DNA from: Lachnospiraceae bacterium
Lineage (GTDB): Bacteria > Bacillota > Clostridia > Lachnospirales > Lachnospiraceae
Direction of reading: 5' to 3'
Length of the DNA: 64,000 nt
Assembly (NCBI GenBank): GCA_021203305.1
Contig: JAJQBK010000002.1
Span: 1-64,000, forward strand
Shown: one piece after another, positions 1 through 7,163 of the stretch
Position numbering within the stretch: the first letter of the stretch is position 1
Layout of the letters: each line of letters opens with the position of its first letter
The notes under the pieces: model-generated
Database searches by the model: none
What the model was told of the DNA's origin: nothing
Seen by the model: only the letters and a program-made list of their open reading frames with translations
Program-made: the position numbers and the translations under genes

Positions 1-270
1 GTACAATATAGATTATATTGAGTTGAAAAGAAGAGATTGCGAGGCAGAAAAGAAGATTTATATGTATGTCAACTATAAGCCTCTAAATGATATTTTACGG
101 AAATTGTTCCGATATTTAAGTATATGTTTTCGCCTTAATTTCTTTCGGTACGATTTCGGTACGATAGGGCGGCGAAAGTGCTGGAATCCTCCTTTTTATA
201 GGCTTTTTAGAGCCAGGTATAGTTTTCGATTCCCATCACCCGCTCTATTTTTTTGCCCGGAATCAGCGCA
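1..270. other. Left edge, no supported gene
   Basis: AT-rich sequence downstream of the convergent end of the GH13 gene. A 92-codon plus-strand frame begins at a TTG without a ribosome binding site, runs antisense into the glucosidase 3' end and shows no recognisable domain, so it is not called. An 11-base motif (TTCGGTACGAT) occurs twice near 144-165. I see no terminator or RNA here. Confidence 0.5.
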
Positions 271-1926
271 CTATTCCATTAAGTATACCCTTGTTTCATA
301 AGGCTTCAGGATGTCAGGCTTTTGTTCCGGATAATTCTGCAAAATCAATTTTGCCCTATCTGTATCAAGGCCGGCCGGGCATTTGAACTTTGTCTCTCTC
401 CGGGAAAAAGAACATATCACATACAATTTCCGGGAATCTGTCTCCCTGGAATATATGTAATGCTGTGAGGAATTTTTCTCAAATTCCCGGTAGGTTCCGT
501 TTTTCACTGCATCCAGGCTCTTACGCAAGGCAATTGCCTTTCGATAAAAGTTCAGCAGCGAATCTTCATCCTCTTCCTGGGCGGCCACATTGATCCTCCG
601 GAAATTTTTGTTAACGTAGAACCACGGCTTCACATCGGAAAAGCCGGCATGCCGTTCCGCTGACCACTGCATCGGCGTACGTGCGGAATCACGGGAGGAA
701 CGCCACAGGCGATGCAGACGCTCTTTATCGGATTTGCGCAGGGCGGTATTCTCATACTGCCATATTGTCTGGACATCTTCGTATTTGTCCGGAAAATCAG
801 GCCGCCAGTTGGTCATTCCGATCTCCTGCCCCTGGTAGATGAACGGAGTCCCTTTCTGGAAAAGGTACGCTGCGGCGAGCATCTTACCGCTTTCAACACG
901 GAACTTTTCACTTCCGTAGCGGGATATGACCCGGGGATGGTCATGGTTTTCCAGATAGAGCATGTTCCAGGCCCTGCCGTCCAGTTCCTTCTGCCACCTG
1001 GAAAATGCGCGTTTCAGCTTTCTGAGTGAAAATTTCATCGGCATCCAGTCCGTGAACAGGCAGTCCGCACAGACTGTCTCAAACTGGATCACCATATCCA
1101 GTTCATTGCTTTTTTGCTCGTCAATATACTCCAGAGCCTTTTTGGGAGTTACCATCGGAGCCTCGGCAAGTGTCATACAATCATAGTAGGAAAACACATC
1201 CCTGTAAAATTCTGACAGATATTCGTGGATACGCGGGCCGTGATTGTAATGAGATATTCCCTTCCCTGTCGGCAGCGGCAGTTTTTCATCCGGCAGGCCT
1301 TCCTCCTTGGATATAAAGGTAACCACATCTTCCCTGAAGCCATCCACGCCCATGTCAAGCCAGAAGCGAAGAATCTTTTTCACTTCCTCCCGCACCAGCG
1401 GATTGTCCATATTCAGATCCGGCTGCTTCACAGCAAACAGATGGAGGTAATATTCCCCGCGCACATCATCATATGTCCAGGCTTTTCCCTCAAAATTGCT
1501 GTCCCAGTTGTTGGGAAGCTTCCCTCCCGGCTTCGCGGGCCGCCAGATATAATAATCCGTGTACGGTTCCTCTCTCCGGCGGCTTTTCTCAAACCAGGGA
1601 TGTTCATCACTGGTGTGGTTGATTACGAGATCCATGATGACCTTCATGCCTCTTTGATGTGCCTCAGTAAGCAATTTCCGGAAAGCATCCATGCCTCCAT
1701 ATTCCGGGGCGATATCGGTATAATCGGAGATGTCGTAGCCGCAGTCGGCTCCCGGCGAGGGGTAGAGCGGGGAAAACCAGATTCCGTCCGCTCCGAGGGA
1801 CTGAATATAATCCAGTTTTTCCAGCACACCCCACAGATCACCCATGCCGTCCCCATTTCCGTCCTTAAAACTCCTGGGCCAGATCTGATAAAATACTCTG
1901 TCCTTGTACCATCGCGTGTGTTCCAT
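271..1926 (-). CDS. GH13 alpha-glucosidase, probably oligo-1,6-glucosidase
   Basis: A 551-residue cytoplasmic glycoside hydrolase of family 13 that releases glucose from short alpha-glucans. All four GH13 regions are visible: DLVINH near residue 99, GFREDVV near 197 with the nucleophile Asp about 200, LAEAP near 253 with the acid/base Glu, and ENHDHPR near 326. A valine follows the nucleophile, as in alpha-1,6-specific oligo-1,6-glucosidases, whereas alpha-1,4 maltases have threonine there; this argues for isomaltose-type substrates. Length fits the family (about 550-560). The start is the ATG at 1926 because AAAGGAGG lies 6 bases upstream; an upstream ATG at 1953 would put that site inside the gene. 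No PTS or transporter gene is adjacent, so it may stand alone. Trehalose-6-phosphate hydrolase is the main alternative. Confidence 0.88.
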   Translation of the reverse strand: MEHTRWYKDRVFYQIWPRSFKDGNGDGMGDLWGVLEKLDYIQSLGADGIWFSPLYPSPGADCGYDISDYTDIAPEYGGMDAFRKLLTEAHQRGMKVIMDLVINHTSDEHPWFEKSRRREEPYTDYYIWRPAKPGGKLPNNWDSNFEGKAWTYDDVRGEYYLHLFAVKQPDLNMDNPLVREEVKKILRFWLDMGVDGFREDVVTFISKEEGLPDEKLPLPTGKGISHYNHGPRIHEYLSEFYRDVFSYYDCMTLAEAPMVTPKKALEYIDEQKSNELDMVIQFETVCADCLFTDWMPMKFSLRKLKRAFSRWQKELDGRAWNMLYLENHDHPRVISRYGSEKFRVESGKMLAAAYLFQKGTPFIYQGQEIGMTNWRPDFPDKYEDVQTIWQYENTALRKSDKERLHRLWRSSRDSARTPMQWSAERHAGFSDVKPWFYVNKNFRRINVAAQEEDEDSLLNFYRKAIALRKSLDAVKNGTYREFEKNSSQHYIYSRETDSRKLYVICSFSRRETKFKCPAGLDTDRAKLILQNYPEQKPDILKPYETRVYLME

Positions 1927-2163
1927 CCAAGACCTCCTTTTCCCAAAAAACATTATAAATCCGCAGCATAATATATTTATAACAGCTTACCACAGAACCC
2001 GCCCTTTTGTCACGCTCTATTGCAAATACGGTCAGCTGTAAAATATCAGGCATTTACTGTTTGCTCCGCTTATAATCTGCAAATTTATTGAATTATCATG
2101 CCATTGTCTGTGCCATTTGGATTCTTTATCTGACTCAGTTATACAGGCGATGGAAAATAACAG

Positions 2164-2192
2164 TTGTTATCTAATTGTTTTTCGTTTATAAT
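2164..2192 (+). promoter_or_regulatory. Sigma-A promoter of the DUF4160/DUF2442 pair
   Basis: TTGTTA at 2164-2169 and TATAAT at 2187-2192 are separated by exactly 17 bases. Transcription would begin near 2199, about 107 bases before the DUF4160 start and just before a perfect inverted repeat. Confidence 0.65.
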
Positions 2193-2206
2193 AAAAAGAG
2201 ATTTGC

Positions 2207-2233
2207 AAAACTGATGAAGTCTTCATCAGTTTT
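2207..2233. promoter_or_regulatory. Perfect 13-bp inverted repeat, candidate operator
   Basis: Arms AAAACTGATGAAG (2207-2219) and CTTCATCAGTTTT (2221-2233) are perfect complements around one central base. It lies at about +8 to +34 of the predicted transcript, where a repressor would block transcription. No long T-run follows it, so it is less likely to be a terminator. It could be the autoregulatory operator of the downstream toxin-antitoxin-like pair; that role is inference. Confidence 0.5.
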
Positions 2234-2306
2234 GAGGCTAATAAGAAAAAGCAGGGGCGATATAAGCTGCATCACCCCCATGATTATAATAAAGAGAGGT
2301 GATAAA

Positions 2307-2573
2307 ATGCCGGTTTTAAGTCTATTCTATGGGATTATTGTCCGTATGTACAGTGAACCAAATGGAAAGCATAAAATGCCACATCTTCATGCGGAATATC
2401 AGGGAAAAGAGGCTGTTTTTGATCTCGATGGGAATTTACTTGAGGGCTCCCTCCCAAATAAGCGAAACAAGTATATGGCCGCATGGATTGCTATCCATGA
2501 AGACGATCTGAGGGCGAATTGGGAATTACTTCAGAACGGGCAGGAATTTTTCCGTATTCCCCCACTTCAGTAA
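2307..2573 (+). CDS. DUF4160 domain protein
   Basis: An 88-residue protein of the DUF4160 family. It begins MPVLSLFYGI and has the family's HxH element (PHLHAEYQG, about residues 28-36) and the WIAIHEDDLRANW helix near the C-terminus. The start is the ATG at 2307, preceded by GAGAGGTGATAA; the reading frame stays open upstream to 2175 but that stretch lies in the leader. The stop is 11 bases before the DUF2442 start, and the two are clearly co-transcribed. DUF4160/DUF2442 pairs are common in bacteria and have been proposed to act as toxin-antitoxin modules; biochemical function is not established here. A second, decayed DUF4160 gene lies at 56687-56953. Confidence 0.85.
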   Translation: MPVLSLFYGIIVRMYSEPNGKHKMPHLHAEYQGKEAVFDLDGNLLEGSLPNKRNKYMAAWIAIHEDDLRANWELLQNGQEFFRIPPLQ

Positions 2574-2584
2574 GGAGGTAAATT

Positions 2585-2821
2585 ATGAGACCTAAAGCTG
2601 TCAGTGTTCAACCGTTAGAAAACTATAGTCTTCTTATAGTGTTTGATAATGGAGAACAACGGATTTACGATGCAAAACCCTTGATCAAGGGCGATTGGTT
2701 TGGGAAGTTAAAAGACTTAAAAATTTTCAACACAGTGCATATCGCCGGATTAAGTATTGAATGGGCAGATGGGCAGGATGTGTGCCCAGACGACCTGTAT
2801 TATTCCAGTGTCCCCGTTTAA
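2585..2821 (+). CDS. DUF2442 domain protein
   Basis: A 78-residue protein of the DUF2442 family. It opens with the typical beta-strand pattern (VQPLENYSLLIVFDNGEQRIYD), followed by a GDWFGKLKDLKIFNTVHI element and the ending WADGQDVCPDDLYYSS, which matches the family's conserved W-x-D/N-x-x-D-x-x-x-D-x-LY close. AAGGAGG just after the preceding stop gives a strong ribosome binding site, so translation is coupled to the DUF4160 gene. The pair probably forms a complex; DUF2442 is usually taken as the partner or antitoxin-like subunit, which is inference. A terminator follows directly. Confidence 0.85.
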   Translation: MRPKAVSVQPLENYSLLIVFDNGEQRIYDAKPLIKGDWFGKLKDLKIFNTVHIAGLSIEWADGQDVCPDDLYYSSVPV

Positions 2822-2836
2822 ATAATCGAACACACT

Positions 2837-2865
2837 AAGGCCAGAGCAAATCACTCCGGCCTTTT
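2837..2865 (+). terminator. Terminator of the DUF4160/DUF2442 operon
   Basis: Stem AAGGCCAGAG / CTCCGGCCTT with one mismatch and a short loop, followed by TTTTC. It lies 16 bases after the DUF2442 stop. Confidence 0.75.
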
Positions 2866-3159
2866 CATGTTCATATATTCCAACGGAATATCCAAAGCGT
2901 CTTAATAATCAGGCTCAGCTTTTACAACCGACGCAATCAGATTCATACCCGGCGAAGCGCTGGTTAATCACAAGCGCCACAGGCCCCGGTGCAGAATAGA
3001 GCCCCATATGCGGAAACCGCGGCGCCCTGCCATGCAGAAACGCCGCGATTCCTTTTATGAGCAAAATATAGAATTTAACCAAAAATTACTAACCATTCAC
3101 GGCCATCAGAAAGTGGAAACGAAGCTGCCGCAAAAGCCATGAATAGTCACACTACAGCA
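2866..3159. other. Intergenic region between convergent operons
   Basis: About 290 bases between the DUF2442 terminator and the glnN stop. I see no gene. A complementary pair of 9-base segments with a long loop lies downstream of glnN (minus strand) but is too weak to call as a terminator. Confidence 0.5.
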
Positions 3160-5265
3160 TTACACCTCAAACATCATCTCGCCGTAGGTCGGTACCGGCC
3201 ATACCTCAGCGTCCACAATCTGCTCCAGCTCGTCAATGGGAGCACGCAGAGCCGCCATCGCCGGGACTACCACATCCTTGTAAGCGAACGCCTGCTGCTT
3301 TCCATCGCTGATCGCGAGGGACTCCTCCGTCACCTTCTTCAGCTCCTCCAAAGCGGCCTTCGCCTGGGAGAGCTTCTCATTGACCTCCACCAGCTCAGCG
3401 GCCTGTACAGAAGGCTCCGCGCCGGCGGCCTTCACTGCCAGCACCGTATCCGCCAGAGTTTTGGAGTATCTGATCACCGCCGGGATATAATCCTTGGAGG
3501 CCATGTCGATCATGGTGCGGGCCTCAATGTTGATATTCTTGCTGTAGGTCTCGTAAAGCACTTCCTCGCGGGCCTCCAGCTCCACCCTGGTAAAGATGCC
3601 GAATTTCTCAAACAGCTTCACAGCCTTATCGGTAGTCAGAGAGCCGGTAGCCTCCACCATGGATTTGATGTTCGGCAGACCGCGCCTTGCGGCCTCTTCC
3701 ACCCAGGCCTCGGAATATCCGTCGCCATTGAAAATAACTCTGCTGTGCTTTGTCAGATTTTCCTTGATCAGGTCATGGCAGGCCATGTCAAAGTTGTCAG
3801 CCGCCTCCAGAATATCAGCCGCCTCGCAGAATGCCTCGGCTACGATGGCGTTCAGCACAGTGTTGGCGTCCGCAATGGAAGTGGAGGAACCAACCATACG
3901 GAACTCAAACTTATTGCCGGTAAAGGCAAAGGGTGAGGTCCTGTTTCTGTCGGTGGCGTCCTTCATAAACTCCGGAAGGGTGGAAACGCCGGTCTCCAGT
4001 TTCTCGCCGTGAATGGAACGGACCGCCTCGCCGGTCTCCACCAGCTGCAGCACCACGTCCTCCAGCTGTTCACCCAGGAAGACGGAAATAATAGCCGGCG
4101 GCGCTTCATTGGCGCCCAGCCTGTGGTCATTGCCCACATCCGCGGCGCTCTGACGAAGCAGATCCGCGTGAGTATCCACTGCCTTCAGCACGCAGGACAA
4201 CACCAGCAGGAACTGAATATTCTCATGGGGCGTCTCGCCCGGATCCATCAGATTGATGCCGTCGTCCGTGCACAGAGACCAGTTATTATGCTTGCCGGAG
4301 CCGTTCACACCGGCGAAGGGCTTCTCGTGAAGCAGACAGGTCAGGCCATGGCGGCCGGCCACACGCTTCATGGTTTCCATCACCAGCTGGTTGTGATCCA
4401 CAGCCATATTGGCGGTCTCATAGATGGTAGCCAGCTCATGCTGAGCGGGGGCCACCTCATTGTGCTGGGTCTTGGCGGTCACGCCCAGCTTCCACAGCTC
4501 CTCATTCAGATCCTTCATATATCCGCCGATTCTCTCACGGATATTTCCGAAATAATGATCCTCCAGCTCCTGGCCCTTGGGCGCCGGCGCTCCGAACAGG
4601 GTACGTCCGGTGAAAATCAGATCCTTGCGCTTTAAGTATTTATCCTTATCTACAATAAAATATTCCTGCTCCGACCCTACGCTGGCGCTGACCTTCGTGG
4701 AAGTGGTATTGCCAAACAGGCGGACAATGCGGATGGCCTGCTCACTGACAGCCTCCATGGAACGCAGCAGCGGAGTCTTCTTGTCCAGAGCCTCGCCTTT
4801 ATAGGAACAGAACGCGGTTGGGATGCAGAGAATCACACCGGCGGCGCTCTCCTTCAAAAATGCCGGGGAAGTGATGTCCCAGGCTGTATATCCTCTTGCC
4901 TCAAAGGTGGCGCGCAGGCCGCCGCTGGGGAAGGAGGAGGCGTCCGGCTCGCCCTTGATCAGCTCCTTGCCGGAAAACTCCAGAATCATCTTGCCGCATT
5001 CATCCGGCGAAGAAATAAAAGCGTCATGCTTTTCAGCGGTAATGTCAGTCAGCGGCTGGAACCAGTGGGTGTAATGGGTCGCCCCCTTCTCTACCGCCCA
5101 GTCCTTCATCGCCTTGGCGACCACGTTGGCGTCCTCTAAGGACAGCTCGCCGCCCTGCTTCATGACCTTCACAACGTCCTTAAACACATTTTTCGGCAGC
5201 CGCTCTCTCATCGTACCAATGTCAAATACATTGCTGCCAAACAGTTCTTCTACATTCATGCTCAT
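3160..5265 (-). CDS. glnN: Glutamine synthetase type III
   Basis: A 701-residue type III glutamine synthetase (ATP + glutamate + ammonia to glutamine), about 250 residues longer than type I enzymes and the right size for GlnN. Recognisable blocks are PSGGLRATFEARGYTAWD near residue 110, GSEQEYFIVD near 200 followed by the type III GRTLFGAPAPKGQE segment, NEVAPAQHE near 270 and NGSGKHNNWS near 325. The start is ATG 5265: GGAGG lies 8 bases upstream, whereas the TTG at 5280 overlaps the ribosome binding site. It is monocistronic. A promoter at 5386-5414 and a terminator hairpin at 5311-5351 precede it, so expression is probably controlled by transcription attenuation, as expected for a nitrogen gene. 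Confidence 0.95.
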   Translation of the reverse strand: MSMNVEELFGSNVFDIGTMRERLPKNVFKDVVKVMKQGGELSLEDANVVAKAMKDWAVEKGATHYTHWFQPLTDITAEKHDAFISSPDECGKMILEFSGKELIKGEPDASSFPSGGLRATFEARGYTAWDITSPAFLKESAAGVILCIPTAFCSYKGEALDKKTPLLRSMEAVSEQAIRIVRLFGNTTSTKVSASVGSEQEYFIVDKDKYLKRKDLIFTGRTLFGAPAPKGQELEDHYFGNIRERIGGYMKDLNEELWKLGVTAKTQHNEVAPAQHELATIYETANMAVDHNQLVMETMKRVAGRHGLTCLLHEKPFAGVNGSGKHNNWSLCTDDGINLMDPGETPHENIQFLLVLSCVLKAVDTHADLLRQSAADVGNDHRLGANEAPPAIISVFLGEQLEDVVLQLVETGEAVRSIHGEKLETGVSTLPEFMKDATDRNRTSPFAFTGNKFEFRMVGSSTSIADANTVLNAIVAEAFCEAADILEAADNFDMACHDLIKENLTKHSRVIFNGDGYSEAWVEEAARRGLPNIKSMVEATGSLTTDKAVKLFEKFGIFTRVELEAREEVLYETYSKNINIEARTMIDMASKDYIPAVIRYSKTLADTVLAVKAAGAEPSVQAAELVEVNEKLSQAKAALEELKKVTEESLAISDGKQQAFAYKDVVVPAMAALRAPIDELEQIVDAEVWPVPTYGEMMFEV

Positions 5266-5310
5266 AATATTTCCCTCCAAATCGAGTTACGGGCCGCTGC
5301 CGCAGAATGA

Positions 5311-5351
5311 AAACAAAAAGGCGTTCAAAGGTCTGATATCCTCTGAACGCC
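5311..5351 (-). terminator. Terminator/attenuator hairpin in the glnN leader
   Basis: On the minus strand a 12-bp stem (GGCGTTCAGAGG / CCTTTGAACGCC, with one G-U pair) and an 8-base loop are followed by TTTTTGTTTT. It lies between the predicted glnN promoter and the ribosome binding site, about 45 bases before the start codon, and there is no other gene upstream for it to terminate. An alternative pairing partner (GTGAACGATGGC region, about 5350-5362) overlaps the left arm and could act as an antiterminator. In Clostridia, nitrogen genes are often controlled by ANTAR-domain antiterminators; no ANTAR gene is in the window. Confidence 0.65.
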
Positions 5352-5385
5352 ATCGTTCACATCTCACGTTTTCCCGGTTGAAATA

Positions 5386-5414
5386 ACTCTACTCTATTGT
5401 TTCGTAAATTGCAA
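5386..5414 (-). promoter_or_regulatory. Predicted glnN promoter
   Basis: TTGCAA (5409-5414) and TAGAGT (5386-5391) are 17 bases apart on the minus strand. A transcript would start near 5379 and include the attenuator hairpin. Confidence 0.5.
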
Positions 5415-5603
5415 GCCCTTTTATAAATTTCCATGTTTTAACCAAAATGCACGATTATTTTTTGCCTTGGTTGTCTAAAATTACTATTGACTTTACATTT
5501 TCATTTCTGTATTATTGAAATGTTGAAAACCACTGGGTTCGCCGGATGGAATGTGACAGATTACTTTCATTTGAATGGCTCATGACCCAGGGGGACTCAA
5601 CTT

Positions 5604-5677
5604 CGGGGTGTGGCTCAGCTTGGTAGAGCGCTTCGTTCGGGACGAAGAGGCCGTGGGTTCGAATCCCGTCACCCCGA
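5604..5677 (+). tRNA. tRNA-Pro (anticodon CGG)
   Basis: A 74-base tRNA without encoded CCA. The acceptor stem is CGGGGTG / CACCCCG with discriminator A. The anticodon stem CTTCG / CGAAG (5631-5635 / 5643-5647) encloses the loop TTCGGGA, giving anticodon CGG at 5638-5640. The T arm carries GTTCGAATC. A terminator follows at 5688. Confidence 0.96.
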
Positions 5678-5687
5678 CTTGTCTAAG

Positions 5688-5731
5688 TGTCGATTTTCCT
5701 TGTAAATAAAGGGAAACCGACATTTTCTTTT
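5688..5731 (+). terminator. tRNA-Pro terminator
   Basis: TGTCG and CGACA close a stem that continues TTTTCC / GGGAAA after one mismatch, followed by TTTTCTTTTT. It begins 11 bases after the tRNA. Confidence 0.8.
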
Positions 5732-5737
5732 TCCTCT

Positions 5738-5914
5738 TTATTCCCCCCTCATATACATAAATCACCTGTACCAGCCCCATTTCCTCCGCGTCCATCGCGA
5801 GCCTCAGCGTTTCCTCCCCCTCCGGGTCCGTGATGCTCACGCCGATCATAAAGCCGCTCTGGAGCTGTTCTGAGTATGGGATGGAGTTCTGAGTCACGAT
5901 CTGCGCGCCAGGCA
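5738..5914 (-). pseudogene. Duplicated 3'-end fragment of the DUF4832 gene (repeat copy A)
   Basis: These 177 bases are a near copy of the last 176 bases of the DUF4832 gene (6988-7163), with about eight substitutions and one extra C in the run at 5743-5748 that shifts the last codons. The encoded piece matches the C-terminus from PGAQIVT to VYVYEG. It has no start codon or ribosome binding site and ends abruptly where AT-rich sequence begins at 5915. It is the left flank of a roughly 1.07-kb insertion holding rpn. Translation read past its end would run antisense through the tRNA and is meaningless. Confidence 0.85.
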
Positions 5915-5949
5915 ATAAATTTATGTATTTTAACGCAGATTCCGCGTCC

Positions 5950-6774
5950 TCACGCTGATGCGGCAGTGTTAACCCACTCTCTGACCTGGTCTATTCCGGC
6001 ATTCACAATCACCGCGATCTCCGCCTCCGGCCATCCCTGCCCGCACAACCGTTCCGCTGTTGCACGTTTTTCAGCTAATACTCCCTCTGCTTCTCCGGCC
6101 AGCTTTCCCTGATCATAAATCCATTCCGACACCCTGCACATCTCCGCTTCTCCTTTCTCGCTCTTGAGATAGCGCACCCTCTCCGACAGCTCCCCCTGGC
6201 TCATGTCACCCGGATCCGCCGTCTTAAAATACCTCATCATCCTCGCTGCTTCGCTCCCGTCATCCACCTCGGCGTTCACATAAATCGTGTGGATGCCGTT
6301 CTCATATCGTATATCCGTACCCTGAAATCTCTGCTCCACCAGATAGACTGTCCTTCCCGCCTTCCAGATATCCGTCTCGCTGATATAGACTATGTATACG
6401 TCCGGCAGTTTATCGTACTCCTCTCCCTTGTCCAGGCTGCTTTTGTCAATCATCGCGCCGTAATATCTGGTGCGTTTCGCATGGTTTACGGTGTCGCTTC
6501 TCTGATCCTCCAGATTAAATAACGCTTCTCTTCCCTGCTCCGCAAAGACGTCCAGCACCGCGTCCTTCGATGTCAGATTAGGCAGCCTCCATTGGGTCAC
6601 CACATTTGTAAGCTCCAAATCCTCTCTTCCGAGGATCCTCCTCAGCACGTACTCACTGGCGCCTTTGTCTCTCAGGGCGGTGGACATGAATACATCGCTG
6701 AATAAATTCAGCTGCCGTATCCTCCTTGCCCCCTCCCCGATGATCTCGGCGCGGCTTTGCTGCTGTCCGTGCAA
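5950..6774 (-). CDS. Rpn family recombination-promoting nuclease (PD-(D/E)XK)
   Basis: A 274-residue member of the Rpn/YhgA-like family (PD-(D/E)XK nuclease-family transposase), DNA endonucleases reported to promote RecA-independent recombination. The N-terminal signature LNLFSDVFMSTALRDKGA is followed by VLRRILGREDLELTNV, the nuclease core VLDVFAEQGREALFNLEDQR (Asp and the ExQ-type element), and the KRTRYYGAMIDKSSL helix. The C-terminus EKRATAERLCGQGWPEAEIAVIV is the usual helical tail. The start is probably TTG 6774, 5 bases after AAAGGAGG; in-frame upstream codons overlap that site. It has its own promoter (6856-6884) and sits inside a duplicated 3' end of its neighbour, which suggests recent insertion. 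Confidence 0.85.
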   Translation of the reverse strand: MHGQQQSRAEIIGEGARRIRQLNLFSDVFMSTALRDKGASEYVLRRILGREDLELTNVVTQWRLPNLTSKDAVLDVFAEQGREALFNLEDQRSDTVNHAKRTRYYGAMIDKSSLDKGEEYDKLPDVYIVYISETDIWKAGRTVYLVEQRFQGTDIRYENGIHTIYVNAEVDDGSEAARMMRYFKTADPGDMSQGELSERVRYLKSEKGEAEMCRVSEWIYDQGKLAGEAEGVLAEKRATAERLCGQGWPEAEIAVIVNAGIDQVREWVNTAASA

Positions 6775-6855
6775 AATGCCCTCCTTTCGATGGTTCAAAG
6801 ACGATATATTACCTTTCTTCCGTGTAATTTTATACCCGGTTTTTCAGGCGTTCTC

Positions 6856-6884
6856 AGTCTATCATGAAGGGCGAATTTTGTCAA
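6856..6884 (-). promoter_or_regulatory. Promoter of the rpn gene
   Basis: TTGACA (6879-6884) and TAGACT (6856-6861) with a 17-base spacer on the minus strand, about 75 bases before the rpn start. It is inside the inserted segment, so the rpn cassette carries its own promoter. Confidence 0.65.
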
Positions 6885-6987
6885 TATATGGAAGTTTCTT
6901 TTCACAGCCACCTTCCCAGTCGGCTTTGCACTTTTTCCTCGATTTCTTCCGCCTGTTTTTGCAAAAAGGATAACATTTTAGCCAAAA

Positions 6988-7163
6988 TTATTCCCCCTCA
7001 TATACATAAATCACCTGTACCAGCCCCATCTCCTCCGCGTCCATCGCGAGCCTCAGCGTTTCCTCCCCCTCCGGGTCCGTGATGCTCACGCCGATCACAA
7101 AGCCGCTCTGGAGCTGTTCCGAGTAGGGGATGCTGTTCTCAGTCACGATCTGCGCGCCAGGCA
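6988..7163. repeat. Direct repeat copy B (intact 3' end of DUF4832 gene)
   Basis: Parent copy of the 177-bp repeat at 5738-5914, in the same orientation. Both begin exactly at the stop codon TTA/TAA and end at GCGCGCCAGGCA. The two copies enclose the rpn cassette (5915-6987). Confidence 0.9.

Noticed and set aside
23..301. 92-codon plus-strand frame at the left edge
   Set aside because: TTG start without a ribosome binding site, no recognisable domain, and it overlaps the end of the GH13 gene on the other strand.
5580..5737. C-terminal extension of the DUF4832 remnant reading through the tRNA antisense
   Set aside because: The frame runs through the tRNA terminator and the tRNA complement and gives the well-known spurious sequence of tRNA-antisense translation; there is also no start codon.
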